Positions 1-11,354 of a stretch of 64,000 nucleotides of DNA are shown piece by piece. A program made the translations under genes and the position numbers. Under the pieces are notes generated by a model. It had not been told where the DNA came from, made no database searches, and was given only the letters and a program-made list of their open reading frames with translations. Source of the stretch: Chlorokybus atmophyticus (lineage: Eukaryota; Streptophyta; Chlorokybophyceae; Chlorokybales; Chlorokybaceae); NCBI GenBank assembly GCA_009103225.1, contig RHPI01002990.1, positions 109,034 through 173,033 of the forward strand, written 5' to 3'. How positions within the stretch are numbered: position 1 is the stretch's first letter; every line of letters starts with the position of its first letter.

Positions 1-2162
1 TTGACCAATGCCCACTTGTGTCCGTAGCTGCATTTTTCAGCTCTTGCAACACTTTTATACCCTCCGTGTCTTCACGAAGCACTTGCCGAATCTGGTCGGT
101 CCACTCGGGCTGCACTTGAGCCAGGGCCTCAATTGCATTAAGCCGGCTCAGCGCGTCAGCAACACCATTTGACGTACCGGGCTTGTACTTGATATCGAAG
201 TCAAAAAGTTGAAAGAACTCAAGCCATCGAGCTTGTCTGCGACTTAGATGAGGTTGTGTTTGTAAGTACCTCAGTGGAGAGTGATCCGTCTCAAGCACGA
301 ACTTTTTGCCCCAACAAACAATGCCATTGTCGTAGCGCCATGACTTGCGCTAAAAGTTCCTTCTCGTGCACGGGGTAATTCAGCTCCGCACCACTCATCT
401 TCTTGCTGAAGAATGCTACTGGTTGAAGGCCGTTGCCATGGTCTTGCTGCAAAACAGCTCATACGGCTGTGTCGGACGCGTCGCAAGCCAAAATAAATGT
501 CTTTTCCATGTGGGGGTGAGCCAGGACTGGTGCCTCCGTTAGCGCCTTCTTCAACGCAGCAAATGCATGTTCCTCTGTTGCTGACCAGCTCCAAGGCTTT
601 CCCTTCTTGAGTAGGGCAGTCAAGGGAGCAGCTATGCGCGAAAACCCCATGATAAACTTGCGATAGTACCCCGCAAGGCCTAAAAAGGACATCACCTCCT
701 TTTCGTTGGTTGGGGAAGCCCACTCGCGCACCACCTGCACTTTGTTGGGGTCCGGCTTGATGCCTTCATGCGACACGATGTGGCCTAGGTACTCCACCTC
801 TCGAAGCAAGAATTTGCACTTTTATAGCTGGGCGTACAACTTGTGTTCGCGCAAACGCTGCAACACGCGCCGTAGAAGTGCCACGTGCTCCTCCTTGGTT
901 TTCGCGTACACCAAAATGTCGTCGAGGTACACGAGGATTCCCTTACCAATCAAGTCAGCAAAAACGCTGTTCATCAGCGTTTGAAATGTTGCCGGTGCGT
1001 TCGTAAGTCCGAAGGACATGACCAACCACTCGTAGTGCCCATAACGTGTGTTAAAAGCTGTTTTCTCCACATCCTCGGGCGCGATGCGAATTTGGTGATA
1101 ACCTCCAGCAAGATCAGATGTTGTGAAGTACTGCGCACCTTGCAATTGCTCCAGCAACTCGTCGATACGTGGGAGTGGAAAGCAATTCCTCTTCGTGATG
1201 TTGTTGAGAGCTCGGTAGTCGACGCACATGCGCAAGCTCCCGTTCTTCTTTCGTACAAACAAAATAGGTGCACCATAGGGGGACTTACTAGGCCTGATGT
1301 AGCCTCTTTCCAGCAAGTCCGCCACCTGCCTCTCGGCCTCTTCCAGTTCCAAAGGTGACAACTTGTATACGGGTCGATACGGTGGCTTGTGCACGCCCTC
1401 AATCAGCTCCACACGGTGGTCTACGCTCCGTGGAGGTGGTAGACCAGATGGAAGTCCGTCCACCATGATATCTTGGTATTCTTTAACAAGTTTACACACC
1501 TCGGGGTCCATAGTAGCCGTCTGAACATCGTCACTCAGCTCCGGTGCTGACTTTGCAGTGTTTTCGCGCACCACGCACAACCATGCAGCCTTTGCCTTCC
1601 GTGGAGACAATAACTTCCTCAATTGCACATAAGAGATCTGGGCAATTGTCGTACCACCTAATTGTGCGTGCCGCGCCTCGATGACGTCCGATGCAGCTTG
1701 AATGGACTCTCCACCGTTTCGCTCGATGGTGAGCACGCGCTTCCTCCAATTGATGGCTGGATTATGTTGCCATAGCCACGGTAGTCCCAAAATCCCATCA
1801 AACCCGTTCCGTAGGGTGATGCAGCAAAATCGCATGCTCTCCTTCATCTTCCCAATGCGAACGCACAACTCTTTGGTCATAAACGCAGCGCCATCACCTC
1901 CAGAGGGTGGCTCTCCATCAGCGAGCTTCACTTCACCTCCTCGTAATGACGAAAGCCAACCGTAACGCCGCGCAATATCAATACTCATAAAGTTGCTGTT
2001 GGCACCGCTATCAATCATGAGCTTACACTCTCTCCATCGTCCTTGGTCATCGCAAATGTGTGCTCGAAGCCCGAAGTACTTTGTTGTCTCCTCGTTTGCA
2101 TAACTCACCACCATTGGCGCGTTCAAAGCCATCTCTTCTTGCTTCTTTAATGGAAATGTCAC
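1..2162 (-). pseudogene. Pol of element A: protease, RT, RNase H (broken, partial)
   Basis: The protease has the active-site motif LMIDSGANSNF near residue 50 of the 2162 frame. RT follows, with RPSKSPYGAPILFV, CVDYRALN, the palm motif YLDD (about 915-930) and SFGLTNAPATFQ. RT connects to LGHIVSHEGI and then to RNase H (ACDASDT). The frame is the same from 2162 to about 460, but it has a stop just after LYAQL (about 820) and another where relatives have Gly (DTAV-stop-AVLQQD, about 460). A frameshift near 300-370 precedes the RNase H tail DHSPLRYLQ and ADALSRLNA. The integrase is outside the window. Confidence 0.9.
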
Positions 2163-2215
2163 AGCATCCGTCCGTGCATGAGGCTCCTTCCTATCCCCAG
2201 CAGTAGCCTCCTCAC

Positions 2216-3244
2216 CTACTGGGGGAAGTCGTTTTCCTGCTCCACGCCATTTTGCTCCATGGTGTTGACGCGACGATCACGGCGAGGGTTGCCATCCGGT
2301 GTTGGCCTTTGCGTGCTTCGTTTGGAGCATCCGTACGTCAAATGCTCCGTCGACCCACACGCATAACACTTGCGCACACCTTTACCTCTTTCACCACGTC
2401 CGCCGTGCTTCGCCTCACTTCCATGCGTGTGTATGGCACCCACCTCCATTGGTGCAGGCCCAGAGTCAGCTCCACCTCCATTGGCAAGTGCTGAACTTGG
2501 TTCTCCTCGTCTCCATGCATGTTGAAAGCCTCCCCGGGGCTGATCACCATGCCTTTGCCTCCAGTCAGTGTTTCTTGTGGTGGACTTGAAGTACAACGCG
2601 TCGAGACGCTCCGCGATGCGTATAGCCTCCGCGAGTGTCTTCGGGTCCCGTAGCTCCACTTCTTTACGCCCCAAAAGTTTTAACCCACGTGTATACCTGT
2701 CCAGCTGCTCCTCCTCGGTTATATTGGGTATGGACATCACCAATCGCTGAAACGCGGCCATGTACGCCATCACCGACCCCATTTGCACAAGGGCTGCAAC
2801 TTTGTCGCGTGCGGCCTTTACGCTCTCGACGGGAACAAATTGATGCCTGACCTCCAGTGCCAACTCTTCCATGGTGGTCAATGGTAGCGCCAACCCGTTT
2901 GCAACACGCGTACACCGATGCCTCCACCACACAAGTGCTGCACCTTCAAGCAATGTCGCTGCAACCTCCACGTGCAGATGCGTGGGCACCTCCGTGAGCT
3001 TCAACCAAGACGATACTTGAAAAATCCATTCATCCACTGCATCTCCATCACGTTGACCCCTGAATGGCTTGGGCTTTGGCACCTTCACATGCACGCGCGA
3101 GCTTGATACCATGGGAATTTGTACACGCGCCATCGCATGCTCATACGCCTCGCGTTGTGCTTGTGCCGCCGCTTGCGTGTGATGAAGCTCTTCTCTTAAT
3201 GCTAAGATGGCAGCTTGAAGCTCTTCCATGCGAGCATCCTCCAT
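2216..3244 (-). CDS. Gag polyprotein of element A (capsid plus CCHC zinc knuckle)
   Basis: The frame is open from 3295, but the first ATG is at 3244 (MEDARMEELQ...), which I take as the start, giving about 342 residues. The N-terminal part is a charged helical stretch (EELQAAILALREELHHTQ) likely to form a coiled coil. A retrotransposon Gag capsid region with WIFQ...WLKL and LEGAALVWWR motifs follows. Near the C-terminus is one knuckle, CYACGSTEHLTYGC (C-X2-C-X4-H-X4-C), which in this family binds element RNA. The protein would form the virus-like particle. No internal stop is seen, unlike the B copy. The Pol frame begins about 50 bases downstream in another frame. Confidence 0.9.
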   Translation of the reverse strand: MEDARMEELQAAILALREELHHTQAAAQAQREAYEHAMARVQIPMVSSSRVHVKVPKPKPFRGQRDGDAVDEWIFQVSSWLKLTEVPTHLHVEVAATLLEGAALVWWRHRCTRVANGLALPLTTMEELALEVRHQFVPVESVKAARDKVAALVQMGSVMAYMAAFQRLVMSIPNITEEEQLDRYTRGLKLLGRKEVELRDPKTLAEAIRIAERLDALYFKSTTRNTDWRQRHGDQPRGGFQHAWRRGEPSSALANGGGADSGPAPMEVGAIHTHGSEAKHGGRGERGKGVRKCYACGSTEHLTYGCSKRSTQRPTPDGNPRRDRRVNTMEQNGVEQENDFPQ

Positions 3245-3324
3245 CTCCACTAACACACTACACTCCGCTTCCGAATGAAAAGTGTAAACGCCCACACACT
3301 TCCTCTCTCACCTTCGTAAACCGC

Positions 3325-3336
3325 GCTCCGATACCA
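3325..3336 (-). other. Primer binding site of element A
   Basis: Minus-strand TGGTATCGGAGC, two bases inside the LTR end. It resembles the TGGTATCAGAGC site complementary to the 3' end of initiator tRNA-Met, used by many plant-type LTR elements. The same 12-mer follows the 5' LTRs of elements B and D. Confidence 0.85.
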
Positions 3337-3338
3337 GT

Positions 3339-4006
3339 TGTGACGGTGCTCGTGCCTTGTCACCTGTGAGTTGGTCCAATCCACAACCCTCTCACCAAGA
3401 CACGGTATTCACACCGGAACCTTGCCCCCTCTGCCAAGCACACACGCGCGCCCCGCCACTCGCGTACGCACGCGCATGCGCTCGAAGCTACACACCGACT
3501 TGTGTAGCGCCTTGGATCGTCACATAAGCAAGCACACACCAGTGGACACACGCTAGCAACCCCTTATAGCCACCACCAAGCTTGCACACAAGAAACTAGG
3601 GAGCTAAAGGTTGTATTGCAAATTGTAGAATGTCACTTTTATACCTACCAGTCTGCACATGCTACTGTCTAGACGATTCTAGCGCTAGACGGAACTAGAA
3701 GCTAAGATATAATTGCAGAATCTTGTAGTACACTTCTAGACCTTTCCAACGCACCAAAGATCTCTTGATTTGCTGCTCATATGGTCAAGTTATACTTGGC
3801 GCCAGGCCCTTCCAGAAATCTGGTCGAGCCCTTCTCGACTGGCCCTCCGTTTTCTGGCACCTTCCGGACTGGTCTTGGGGCCCCGGTCGATATCCGCGGC
3901 AGACTCATAACTTGCCGATATCCGCCACAAGTCATAAAAACATGTACCTTACAAATAAGGCCTAAAACGGCCATGAAAATCATAAAATTTGGCCTTGACT
4001 GTTACA
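3339..4006 (-). repeat. 5' LTR of element A
   Basis: About 668 bp. On the minus strand it starts TGTAACAGTCAAGG and ends GACGGTGCTC...GTCACA, matching the LTRs at 23273-23941, 6821-7505 and 28238-28921. It holds a TATAAAAG-type box on the minus strand near 3637-3650, the likely Pol II start region of the element. The tRNA primer site follows directly on its low-coordinate side. Confidence 0.9.
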
Positions 4007-4765
4007 CCGGTGCTGCGTTTACAACCAAGGAGTTTGTGTTCACATGGGGAAGGTGGAGGAGAATATGCGTTTCTGCTGCATCACCCTACGGAACGTGTTT
4101 GATGGAATTTTGGGACTTCCGTCGCTGTGGCAACATAACCTATCTATCGATTAGAGAAAGCGTGTGCTCATCATCAAGGGAAACGATGAAGAGTCCATTC
4201 AAGGTCTACGCGCATGCTCCATCGAAGTGGACGACCACTCTTGCGAGGCAAGCAAGAAGGACTTTGTCATAGCTGCGTTGGACGTTGCTAAGGCAAGTAT
4301 GCGCACGTCTGTTGAGCACCTGCAGGGGGATACAAGCACCGGAAAGGCACGTCACGTGCAATCCGGTGGGATTAGCATTGCTCAAGCTCCCTATGTGCAA
4401 TTGAGGAGGCTGCTTTTCCCACAAAAAGCGAAGGCTGCATGGTTGTGCGTGGTGCGTTAGAGCACATTAAAGTTTACACTGAAGCTGAGTGACTGCACTG
4501 AGATTGCCATGATGGACCCCGAGGTGTGCAAACTTGTCAAGGGTTACGAAGATATCATGGTTGATGGTCCAGCTGGTCTGCCACCCTAACGGAGCGTTGA
4601 TCACCGTGTGGAGTTGATTGAGGGCGTGCACAAGCCACCCTACAGCCCTTTATATAAGATGACACCTCTGGAATTGAAGGAGGCCGAGAAGCAGATAGCG
4701 GATCTTCTAAAGAGAGGTTACATCCGGCCAAGTTAGTCCCCTGTGACCACCCTACTCAAGAAAGG
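4007..4765 (+). pseudogene. Element C protease/RT N-terminal remnant with deletion junction
   Basis: In several frames the sequence aligns with element A from the region after the protease (CCITLRN...WLWQHNPS) to the start of RT (KPPYRPVYKL-like, RGYIRPS). Near 4735-4760 it jumps from YIRPS-SP straight to TLLKKGKSWSW, which in element A lies about 660 bp further on, past YLDD. The whole catalytic palm is lost. Stops are frequent. Confidence 0.85.
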
Positions 4766-6665
4766 GAAGTCTTAGAGCTGGTCTACAAAGGAAGAGCATG
4801 CATTTGTTGCGTTAAAAAAGGCGTTGACGGAGGCACCCGTCTTGGCTCACCCCGACATGGACAAATCCTTCATTTTAACTTGTGACGCATTCAGCACAGC
4901 TATGGGAGCTGTGTTATAGCAAGACCAAGGCATGGGTCTTCAACCTGTAGCGATCTTTAGTAAAAAATTGAGTGGAGCTGAGCTGAACTACCCTGTGCAC
5001 GCGAAGGAGCTATTGGCGCAAATAATGGCGCTGCAACAATGGCGATGCTTTCTTGAAGGCAAAAGGTTCGGCTGGAGGCGGACCATTCCCCATTGAGGTA
5101 CTTACAGGCACAACCATATCTGAGCCGGAGATAAGCCCGGCGGTTGGAGTCCTTTTTAATTTTGAGATCAAGTACAAGACCCGGTACGTCTAATAGTGTG
5201 GCCGACGCGCTAAGCCGTTGAATGCGATTAAAGCACTCGCTTAAGTGCGACCGGAGTAGGCCGACCAGATCCGACAAGTGCTTTGCGACACAAAAGGCAG
5301 GTGAGTCTTGCGGGACATGGAGAGCACAGCAACGGACACAAGTGGACATTGGGCAAAGCAAGACGGCCTACTATGGCATGATGGCCGCTTGTACATCCCC
5401 AATGTTGCACATGTACGCGTTCAACTTTTGAAAGAAGCTCATGACGTACCCATTGCTGGCCATCAAGGAGTGGAGAGGACGTTGGTAAGCTTGAGCAACG
5501 CTTTTACTGGCGGGAGATGCATTGTGATGTACGCGACTATGTGGCGTTGTGCGACGCATGTCAAAGGGTGAAAGCAAGCAACCAAAAGCCAGGTGGGTTG
5601 CTGCAACCTCTTTCCGTGCCATTGTCCAAGTGGGAGCATGTTACTATGGACTTTATGACGGGGCTGAAGACAACAGAAGGGTATGATGCAATACTCGTGG
5701 TTGTAGACAAAATCAGCAAAATGGTACGCTTGGCACCCTGTTGTGAGTCTTGCACGGCACCAGAGGCAGCAAGCTTGTTTATGAAGCATGTCTTTCGTTC
5801 CCACGGACTACCACAAAGCAGCGTAAGCGATCGTGTTCCTTTCTTTACAAGTAAGTTTCGGGAGGCGCTGCATAGTGTATCGTGTATTACCTTAAAGTTT
5901 AGCATGGCTTTCCACCCGCAAGTTGATGGCCAAACGGAGCGAGCGAACCGTGTGATTGAAGATATGTTGCGTTGCTACGTGAATGCACGGCAAGACAATT
6001 GCACGGAGTTGCTGGAAGTGGTGGAATTTGCCATCAACAACCACATCAGTGCAAGCACGGGTGTCACCCCCTTTTTCATAGACTACAACCAACACCCGCT
6101 GACGGCGTGGACCCCGCGATGCAGCGATGTTAATGTGGAAGCAGTAAGCGATTTTCCTACAACGTGTGTGGAAATTAACAAGGCAGCGAGAGAGGCGCTA
6201 TTGGTGGCACAAAATAAACAAAAATAGTATGCGCATCGCCGACACGTCACATTTCGAGAAGGCGACACGGTATTGCTTTTTGCGAGGAACTTACAGGTGC
6301 GTGCTGGAGTTCGCAAGTTAATTGAGCGCTAGCTTGGGCCATTTAAGTCATCAAAGTGGTTTTGGACATGGCGTACAAGTTGCAATTGCCCGACTCTATG
6401 CACATCCACGGTGTCTTTCACATATCCCTGCTGAAATCATATCGAGGAGACCCACCATTGCGTCCACTGCCTGAGTTGGCTACGGAAGGTCATTTGGAAT
6501 ATGAAGTGGAGGACATATTTGGTGAGAAGATGGTGCGCAACGTGCGCAAATATATTTGGAGAAGTGGAAAGGCTAACCGGTGCATGAGGCCACTTGGGAA
6601 CCGGAGGAGCACTTAGCCAATGCACAACATATCCTGCAACAGTATTTGCAACAACGACCCGAGAA
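4766..6665 (+). pseudogene. Element C RNase H, integrase and chromodomain remnant
   Basis: RNase H starts near 4790 (EEHAFVALKKALTEAPVL, LTCDA). The integrase zinc region lies at about 5440-5570 (HDVPIAGHQG ... CDACQRVK), with a frameshift between its His and Cys pairs. The integrase core, 5580-6100, has TMDFMTGL, VSDRVPFF and PQVDGQTERANRVIEDML, which carry the D, D and E positions. A stop breaks the frame at 6225. The tail, 6480-6660, reads YEVEDI ... WRSGKAN and, in another frame, ATWEPEEHLANA in copy B: a decayed chromodomain of the kind that directs chromoviruses to marked chromatin. Confidence 0.88.
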
Positions 6666-6820
6666 TCCTCGAGAGCTTCGAGGACGAAGCTCACCTAGGG
6701 GGGAGTGCAACAGTCGAGGCCAAGTTTTATGACTTTATGACCTTTTTTGGCCCATTTATCGAGCAACGACGACCAGAGCATCCTCGAGAGCTTCGAGAAC
6801 GAAGCTCACCTAGGGGGGAG

Positions 6821-7505
6821 TGCAACAGTCGAGGCCAAGTTTCATGATTTTAAGACCTTTGTGGGCCCATTCATGTAACCCTAATCCTGGTGAGGCACCA
6901 CGTTTTTATGACTTGTGGCAGATATCGGCGAGTTATGAGTCTGCCGCGGATATCAACCGGAGCCCCAGGACCAGTCCGGAAGGTGCCAGAAAACGGAGGG
7001 CAAGTCGAAAAGGGCTCGACCAGACTTCTAGAAGGACCTGGCGCCAAGTAGTATACCTTGACCATATGAGCACCTGATCAGGAGATCTTTAATGCGTAAG
7101 AAAGGTCTAGAAGTACAACAAGGTTCTGCAATAATATGTTAGCATCTAGTTTTGTGTAGCACGGGAATCGTCTACACAGTAGCATGTGCAGACTGGTAGG
7201 TATAAAAGCGACATTCTACTATGTGCAATACAACCTTTAGCTCCCTAGTTTCTTGGGTACAAGCCTGGTGGTGGTTAGCAGGGGTTGCTAGCGTGTGTCC
7301 ATTGATGTGTGCTTGCTTGTATGACAATCCAAGGCGTTACACAAGTCGGTGTGTAGCTTCGAGCGCGTGCGTGTGCGTACGCGAGTGGCGGGGCGCGCGT
7401 GTGTGCTTGGCAAAGGGGGCAAGGTTCCGGTGTGAATACCGTGCCTTGGTAAGAGGGTTGTCGATTGGACCAACTCACAGGCGACAAGGCACGAGCACCG
7501 TTACA
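6821..7505 (+). repeat. 3' LTR of element C, with a duplicated polypurine tract/LTR start upstream
   Basis: About 685 bp, TGCAACAGTCGAGG to ACCGTTACA, with TATAAAAG at 7201-7208. The polypurine tract (CTAGGGGGGAG) and the LTR start occur twice: once with the LTR start at 6706 and again at 6821. A roughly 115-bp unit spanning the plus-strand priming site is tandemly duplicated. Copy B has the same duplication (28123 and 28238). Confidence 0.88.
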
Positions 7506-8379
7506 GCGTTGCACCAACCAGGAGCTCGTATGTGTGAGACCAAGTTTGGTGTCTTGAAGCATGAACACACCTTCCCCCTTGAGGAGGAGTGCCCTCAACC
7601 TCAAGAAGACGACATCCTTGCATGATGGACCCGCGGAGGTGTGGTCGCTTCCTAATCCCCGAACCGTTTATGACTACGTATGGATGTCCAGAGAGAGGGA
7701 GGGGAGCTTCATTTCTAGCCAAGCACTACCCCCCAAGAGTATGGCTCACCGGGAATGTCTTGATTGTGCTGAAAAAGCCATGCGTCAGCTGAGGGCACGG
7801 CGGGAGTGGTGGCCATGTTAGGTGCTCTCTCCACCCGCTAAATAACATCAATCATCGCTTGATGGAGAAGTGTACGTGGGCCTCCTCTCACCCCAGCGAT
7901 GAGAGCGGTGTTCAGCCACAGTATGTCAGCAGTGTCGGCCACATTTACGGGGGTGACTGCCTCCTCTTCCGAACTGAACAGATTCCAACTACGGACATAG
8001 ATTGTGCCACCAGAATTCGTGCCGTGTGTAAAGCTAAGCGCGTCCAAGCTTTGCATGTCAGATGGATTGTCTGGCTCAAGGTCAAGGGAGCGGACTGTAA
8101 GTTCTTCAGCAGTTTGTGTTGAGGGGGGACTCCGCACCAGAGTCACCATTGGTATTTGTAAGTGAAAGGAGGAGCTGCGAGACGCGCCCAACCACCATGT
8201 GCCTTGTCTCCAACAATAGAGCATAGCTACAAGACGGGTGTGCTGGGGAGGACTCCTCGCCACCTGTTGAAGAGGGGGGAGTCGTTGGGGTGAGAGCAAG
8301 ACGTTGTGCACGAGGGAGGCGTGCACGGGGAGAGGAGGGGGCAGTGTGGGATTGCTGTGGGGAGGGAGAGCTCATGTGT

Positions 8380-8428
8380 GTGTCAGGGTTAGCGCTCTGG
8401 CAGCAGAGGAGAGCGCTAACCCTGACAC
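8380..8428. repeat. Perfect 19-bp hairpin at the duplication breakpoint
   Basis: Arms GTGTCAGGGTTAGCGCTCT (8380-8398) and its exact complement (8410-8428) are separated by 11 bases. It begins at the point (8378) where the left and right copies of the segmental duplication stop matching. Confidence 0.9.
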
Positions 8429-9607
8429 CCCATAGCGGTGCCCTTTTCTACGGTCTCCATTGCCTCCTCTTGCAGTTGCTCATTCTCTGTGTGTTGTTGG
8501 TGCCCTTGCGGAGCATGTGATGGCGAGGAAATTTGTGCATGCCAGTGTTCTTCCACCCACCCATTGGCAGCTTGCGCGAGCTGACCCCTGGTGATGTGGC
8601 CTAGGATTAACTTTGTTTGTTTGTCGTGTCATAGCACCTGCACTGTCGAACCACTAGTTTAATGTCGTCCATTCTTGGGCCTTGCGCAAATCATCGCCTG
8701 GTGTTCAACGATGAGCGAGCAGTCCAAAAGCAGCACGAGGTGATTGCTTTTACTGTTGATGACTGGAGTTGCGCAGAGGAGTATAAACTCTAGCTTCATC
8801 CCCAGCGTCTCTGCATCATCCACTCTCGCTTGTTGCAAAGTTGCGCGAAAGACAGCTGCGGCGTGTGTAATAGGCGACGACTGAGCGGAAGGGGTTGGGT
8901 TAAGGGAGCCGAATGCTAGCTGGGTACGTGTTTTCGTAATGTCCGTAAGCAGTACACAATTGGGGGGGATGTTTTCCGTTGCTTAGGACATGATCATCGG
9001 CATTAGGTGGGCTGACTCTCATGCTCCGTGAAGCGCTGTGACCCAACGTTGCTGTGATGGTCTTTAGATCCAGCGAGGGACAAAGTGACGCCGAGGCTGA
9101 TGGAGACGCCGGGTTGGTGGGGGGAGAATGATGTCCGCTTCTTCGTCCGTCCAAGCATGCTCTTCTTTTCTAAGCATCCGCTTCTTTCAGCTGGTCAAAC
9201 CACAGCTTTGATGGTGTACGGGTGGTTGAAGACTATGGGGGAGCTGGAGATGAGAGAGAAGGGTTCGATTGAATGGTGCGGTGTGTTGCAGTAGTGGGGG
9301 GTACAGCGGTGGTGGGAGGCTGTGAAGATGGGGGTACAGCTGGGGCAGAGCGTGGTGGGGGCGGTGAAGGCAGCATGTTGCATGCCTTGTGAACACTTGC
9401 TTCGATAGTGGTCAAAGGTGTTGCATCTGTAGCAGAAGGGCGGGTAAGACTGCGGACACATGTTGTTGTGGTTTGTCTTTAGTAATTGCATGTGATGTTA
9501 AGGGTGGAGGGGAGCTTAGGTGCGTTCTCTTTGAGTGTGAAGCGATATCTTGTGGAAGTGAAGAAATTGCGGTGAAGAGGGGGGGGCCAATCTCTCCATC
9601 AATCACG

Positions 9608-9626
9608 AGCGCGCGCGCGCGCGCGC

Positions 9627-9715
<89 letters not shown>

Positions 9716-9716
9716 N

Positions 9717-9742
<26 letters not shown>
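9608..9742. repeat. (GC)n followed by (GA)n microsatellite
   Basis: About 20 bases of GC dinucleotides, then roughly 115 bases of GA with one undetermined base at 9716. Its translations (Arg-Glu or Ser-Leu runs) are not genes. Confidence 0.97.
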
Positions 9743-9747
<5 letters not shown>

Positions 9748-10417
9748 AGGTAAGATGCGGGGGTGGTCTCCATGGAAGGCAATCCATGTCTCGTTCACTC
9801 CGGAGTCGGACCATGGGGAGACGCGTACAGCTTTGTCACCGAGCCTGGGCAGTTTCCCTGCCCGAGCACTTGCAATGACTATCTCATCAGCATCTGATGC
9901 AGAAAGGATCACTTGGATCTTCCCCTTACGGGGATAGTGTGTGGAGACAGTGCCATAATCACGAGATAACTCCACACAAACGGATGCTATGTGTGTCAAT
10001 CTCATGAGGAGTGTCTAAGATTCTACAAAGGTGAATTGAAATGTCAATGCACAGTCCTCTAGTACACGCTGCCAGTCTGAGAAAGATGGATGTATCCGAC
10101 ACCACGTCAATAATGTCTGCTGCCTCGCTGAATGACTGTACCAGAGTGGAATATGTAGAGGAAAAGGAAAGAAGATTGGCAGAGCTAGCATGATTACTGA
10201 CTTAGCTTAAAGAAAAGAATAGGGAGGGGAGGGTCTGACTGCTTGTGCCCATGTCGATGGGGGGAGAGATGAGCGTAGAATGGGCGCAGTCGCCGCTGGG
10301 GGACGTGTTGCTGTTGGAGGTAGATTGGAAGGGATGAGAGGGATGGGTGTTTGGGAGGGGGTTGTGCAAGGGGGGAGAGTGGTGGGGGGGGGGGGGGGTG
10401 GGGCCTGACAGGGGGGG

Positions 10418-10533
10418 NNNNNNNNNNNNNNNNNNNNNNNNNNNNNNNNNNNNNNNNNNNNNNNNNNNNNNNNNNNNNNNNNNNNNNNNNNNNNNNNNNN
10501 NNNNNNNNNNNNNNNNNNNNNNNNNNNNNNNNN
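10418..10533. other. Assembly gap
   Basis: 116 undetermined bases flanked on both sides by G runs; sequence quality around it is doubtful. Confidence 0.99.
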
Positions 10534-10601
10534 GGGGGGGGATCAATCCCCCGCGCACCCGTCATTGCCGACGCCAATTACGTGTATCAAGAGGCTGTCA
10601 C

Positions 10602-10939
10602 TGTAACGGTGTGCTACCTTCATGGAGGTTCCCCGCCCTTATTTATGATTAAATAAGGGTCCCAACGGGAATATACAGCCTATTAAGCCATATTAGGGCC
10701 GTTAACCTATGTTAAGGCCCTAACGAAGTGTTACTTGTCTGTAACACTGATATCGACATGAGACATGAGTCTCATGTGGATATCAGCCGCATGGCGACGC
10801 TGCTAACGCAGCGGCCGCCATAGCCAGGGGATCTTCTGCTTCGGCAGTTGCCCCTAGCGGCGGCGGCGTGGGTGACCTGGCTGGTGGTGGTGTTGGGGTA
10901 GGGGATTAAAGGGAGGAGTGAGCACCCCCTCTCCTTACA
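10602..10939 (+). repeat. 5' LTR of element D
   Basis: TGTAACGGTGTGC ... CTCTCCTTACA, with TG/CA ends, matching 17198-17532. The primer site TGGTATCGGAGC is at 10941-10952. Confidence 0.95.
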
Positions 10940-11354
10940 TTGGTATCGGAGCGCTGGCGGCGAGGGGCCTGTGGGAGGGGCGGCGGCAGGTGGCAGGCGG
11001 CAGCGACTGCAGCGGCGGCGGCAACTAGCAGCCGCTACCCACTAGGGTGGGTAGTGGCGGTTGTTAGCTAGTTGTTGTTGTTGTTGTTGTTATGGTAGTT
11101 ATAGTTGATGCTGGTGCTTAACCTAGCTTAGCCTAGTTTGCTTGCCTTGCCCTGCCTTGCTTAGCCAGGCTTGTTAGCTTGCGTGAAGGGGAGGCGGCCA
11201 CTCAGGCAGCCCCCCAAGCATTGCATGCCCAGCACATCACTTGTAATCACATTATTGTGATAACAAAACTGTGCTTGTGCTTGTGTGCTTGCCACCACGT
11301 GGATTCGTGGTGGTGTGAAGGGTGTGAAATTGTATTCACAAAACCAACCCTTGT

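Larger units (their letters stand above)
1..4006 (-). mobile_element. Ty3/gypsy chromovirus-type element A, truncated by the window edge
   Basis: Read on the minus strand the order is LTR (3339-4006), tRNA primer site, Gag with a zinc knuckle, protease, RT and RNase H; the integrase and 3' LTR lie outside the window. The LTR and protein sequence match elements C and B, so all three are one family. The upper boundary at 4006 abuts the interior of element C: the next bases (CCGGTGCTGC...) match 25398 onward in copy B. Element A therefore inserted into an older relative. It is the least decayed of the three and the only one retaining the RT core. In-frame stops near 820 and 460 and a frameshift near 300-370 indicate it is not active as it stands. 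Confidence 0.93.
4007..7505 (+). mobile_element. Ty3/gypsy element C, RT-deleted, 5' part displaced by element A
   Basis: Collinear and nearly identical with 25398-28921 of element B. It retains the region downstream of the protease motif, the first part of RT, RNase H, integrase, a decayed chromodomain and the 3' LTR. The RT core is missing. Its 5' half presumably lies left of the window, beyond the element A insertion. Many stops and frameshifts; a dead copy. Confidence 0.9.
4007..8378 (+). repeat. Segmental duplication, left copy, part 1
   Basis: Collinear with 25398-29792 across the element C/B interior, the 3' LTR and about 870 bp of flank. The main internal difference is an inverted insertion in copy B near 26320-26352. 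Shared flanks beyond the LTR show a duplication of a genomic segment rather than two independent insertions. Confidence 0.9.
7506..10596 (-). pseudogene. Degenerate gag/ORF1-like region with one CCHC knuckle
   Basis: I do not recognise a full protein here. On the minus strand near 9420-9465 there is a clean knuckle, CYRCNTFDHYRSKC (C-X2-C-X4-H-X4-C), of the type in Gag or non-LTR ORF1 proteins. Minus-strand open stretches at 9412-10005, 8900-9154 and 7838-8326 may be pieces of the same decayed reading frame. They are broken by the microsatellite at 9608-9742 and the gap at 10418-10533. No RT, endonuclease or RNase H motif was found. The part 7506-8378 recurs at 28922-29792. A decayed non-LTR element or an old Gag gene would both fit. 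Confidence 0.35.

Noticed and set aside
9600-9880. Long ORFs of alternating Arg-Glu or Ser-Leu
   Set aside because: They are translations of the (GC)n/(GA)n microsatellite with an undetermined base.
10347-10656. ORFs running through undetermined residues
   Set aside because: They exist only because the assembly gap at 10418-10533 contains no stops.
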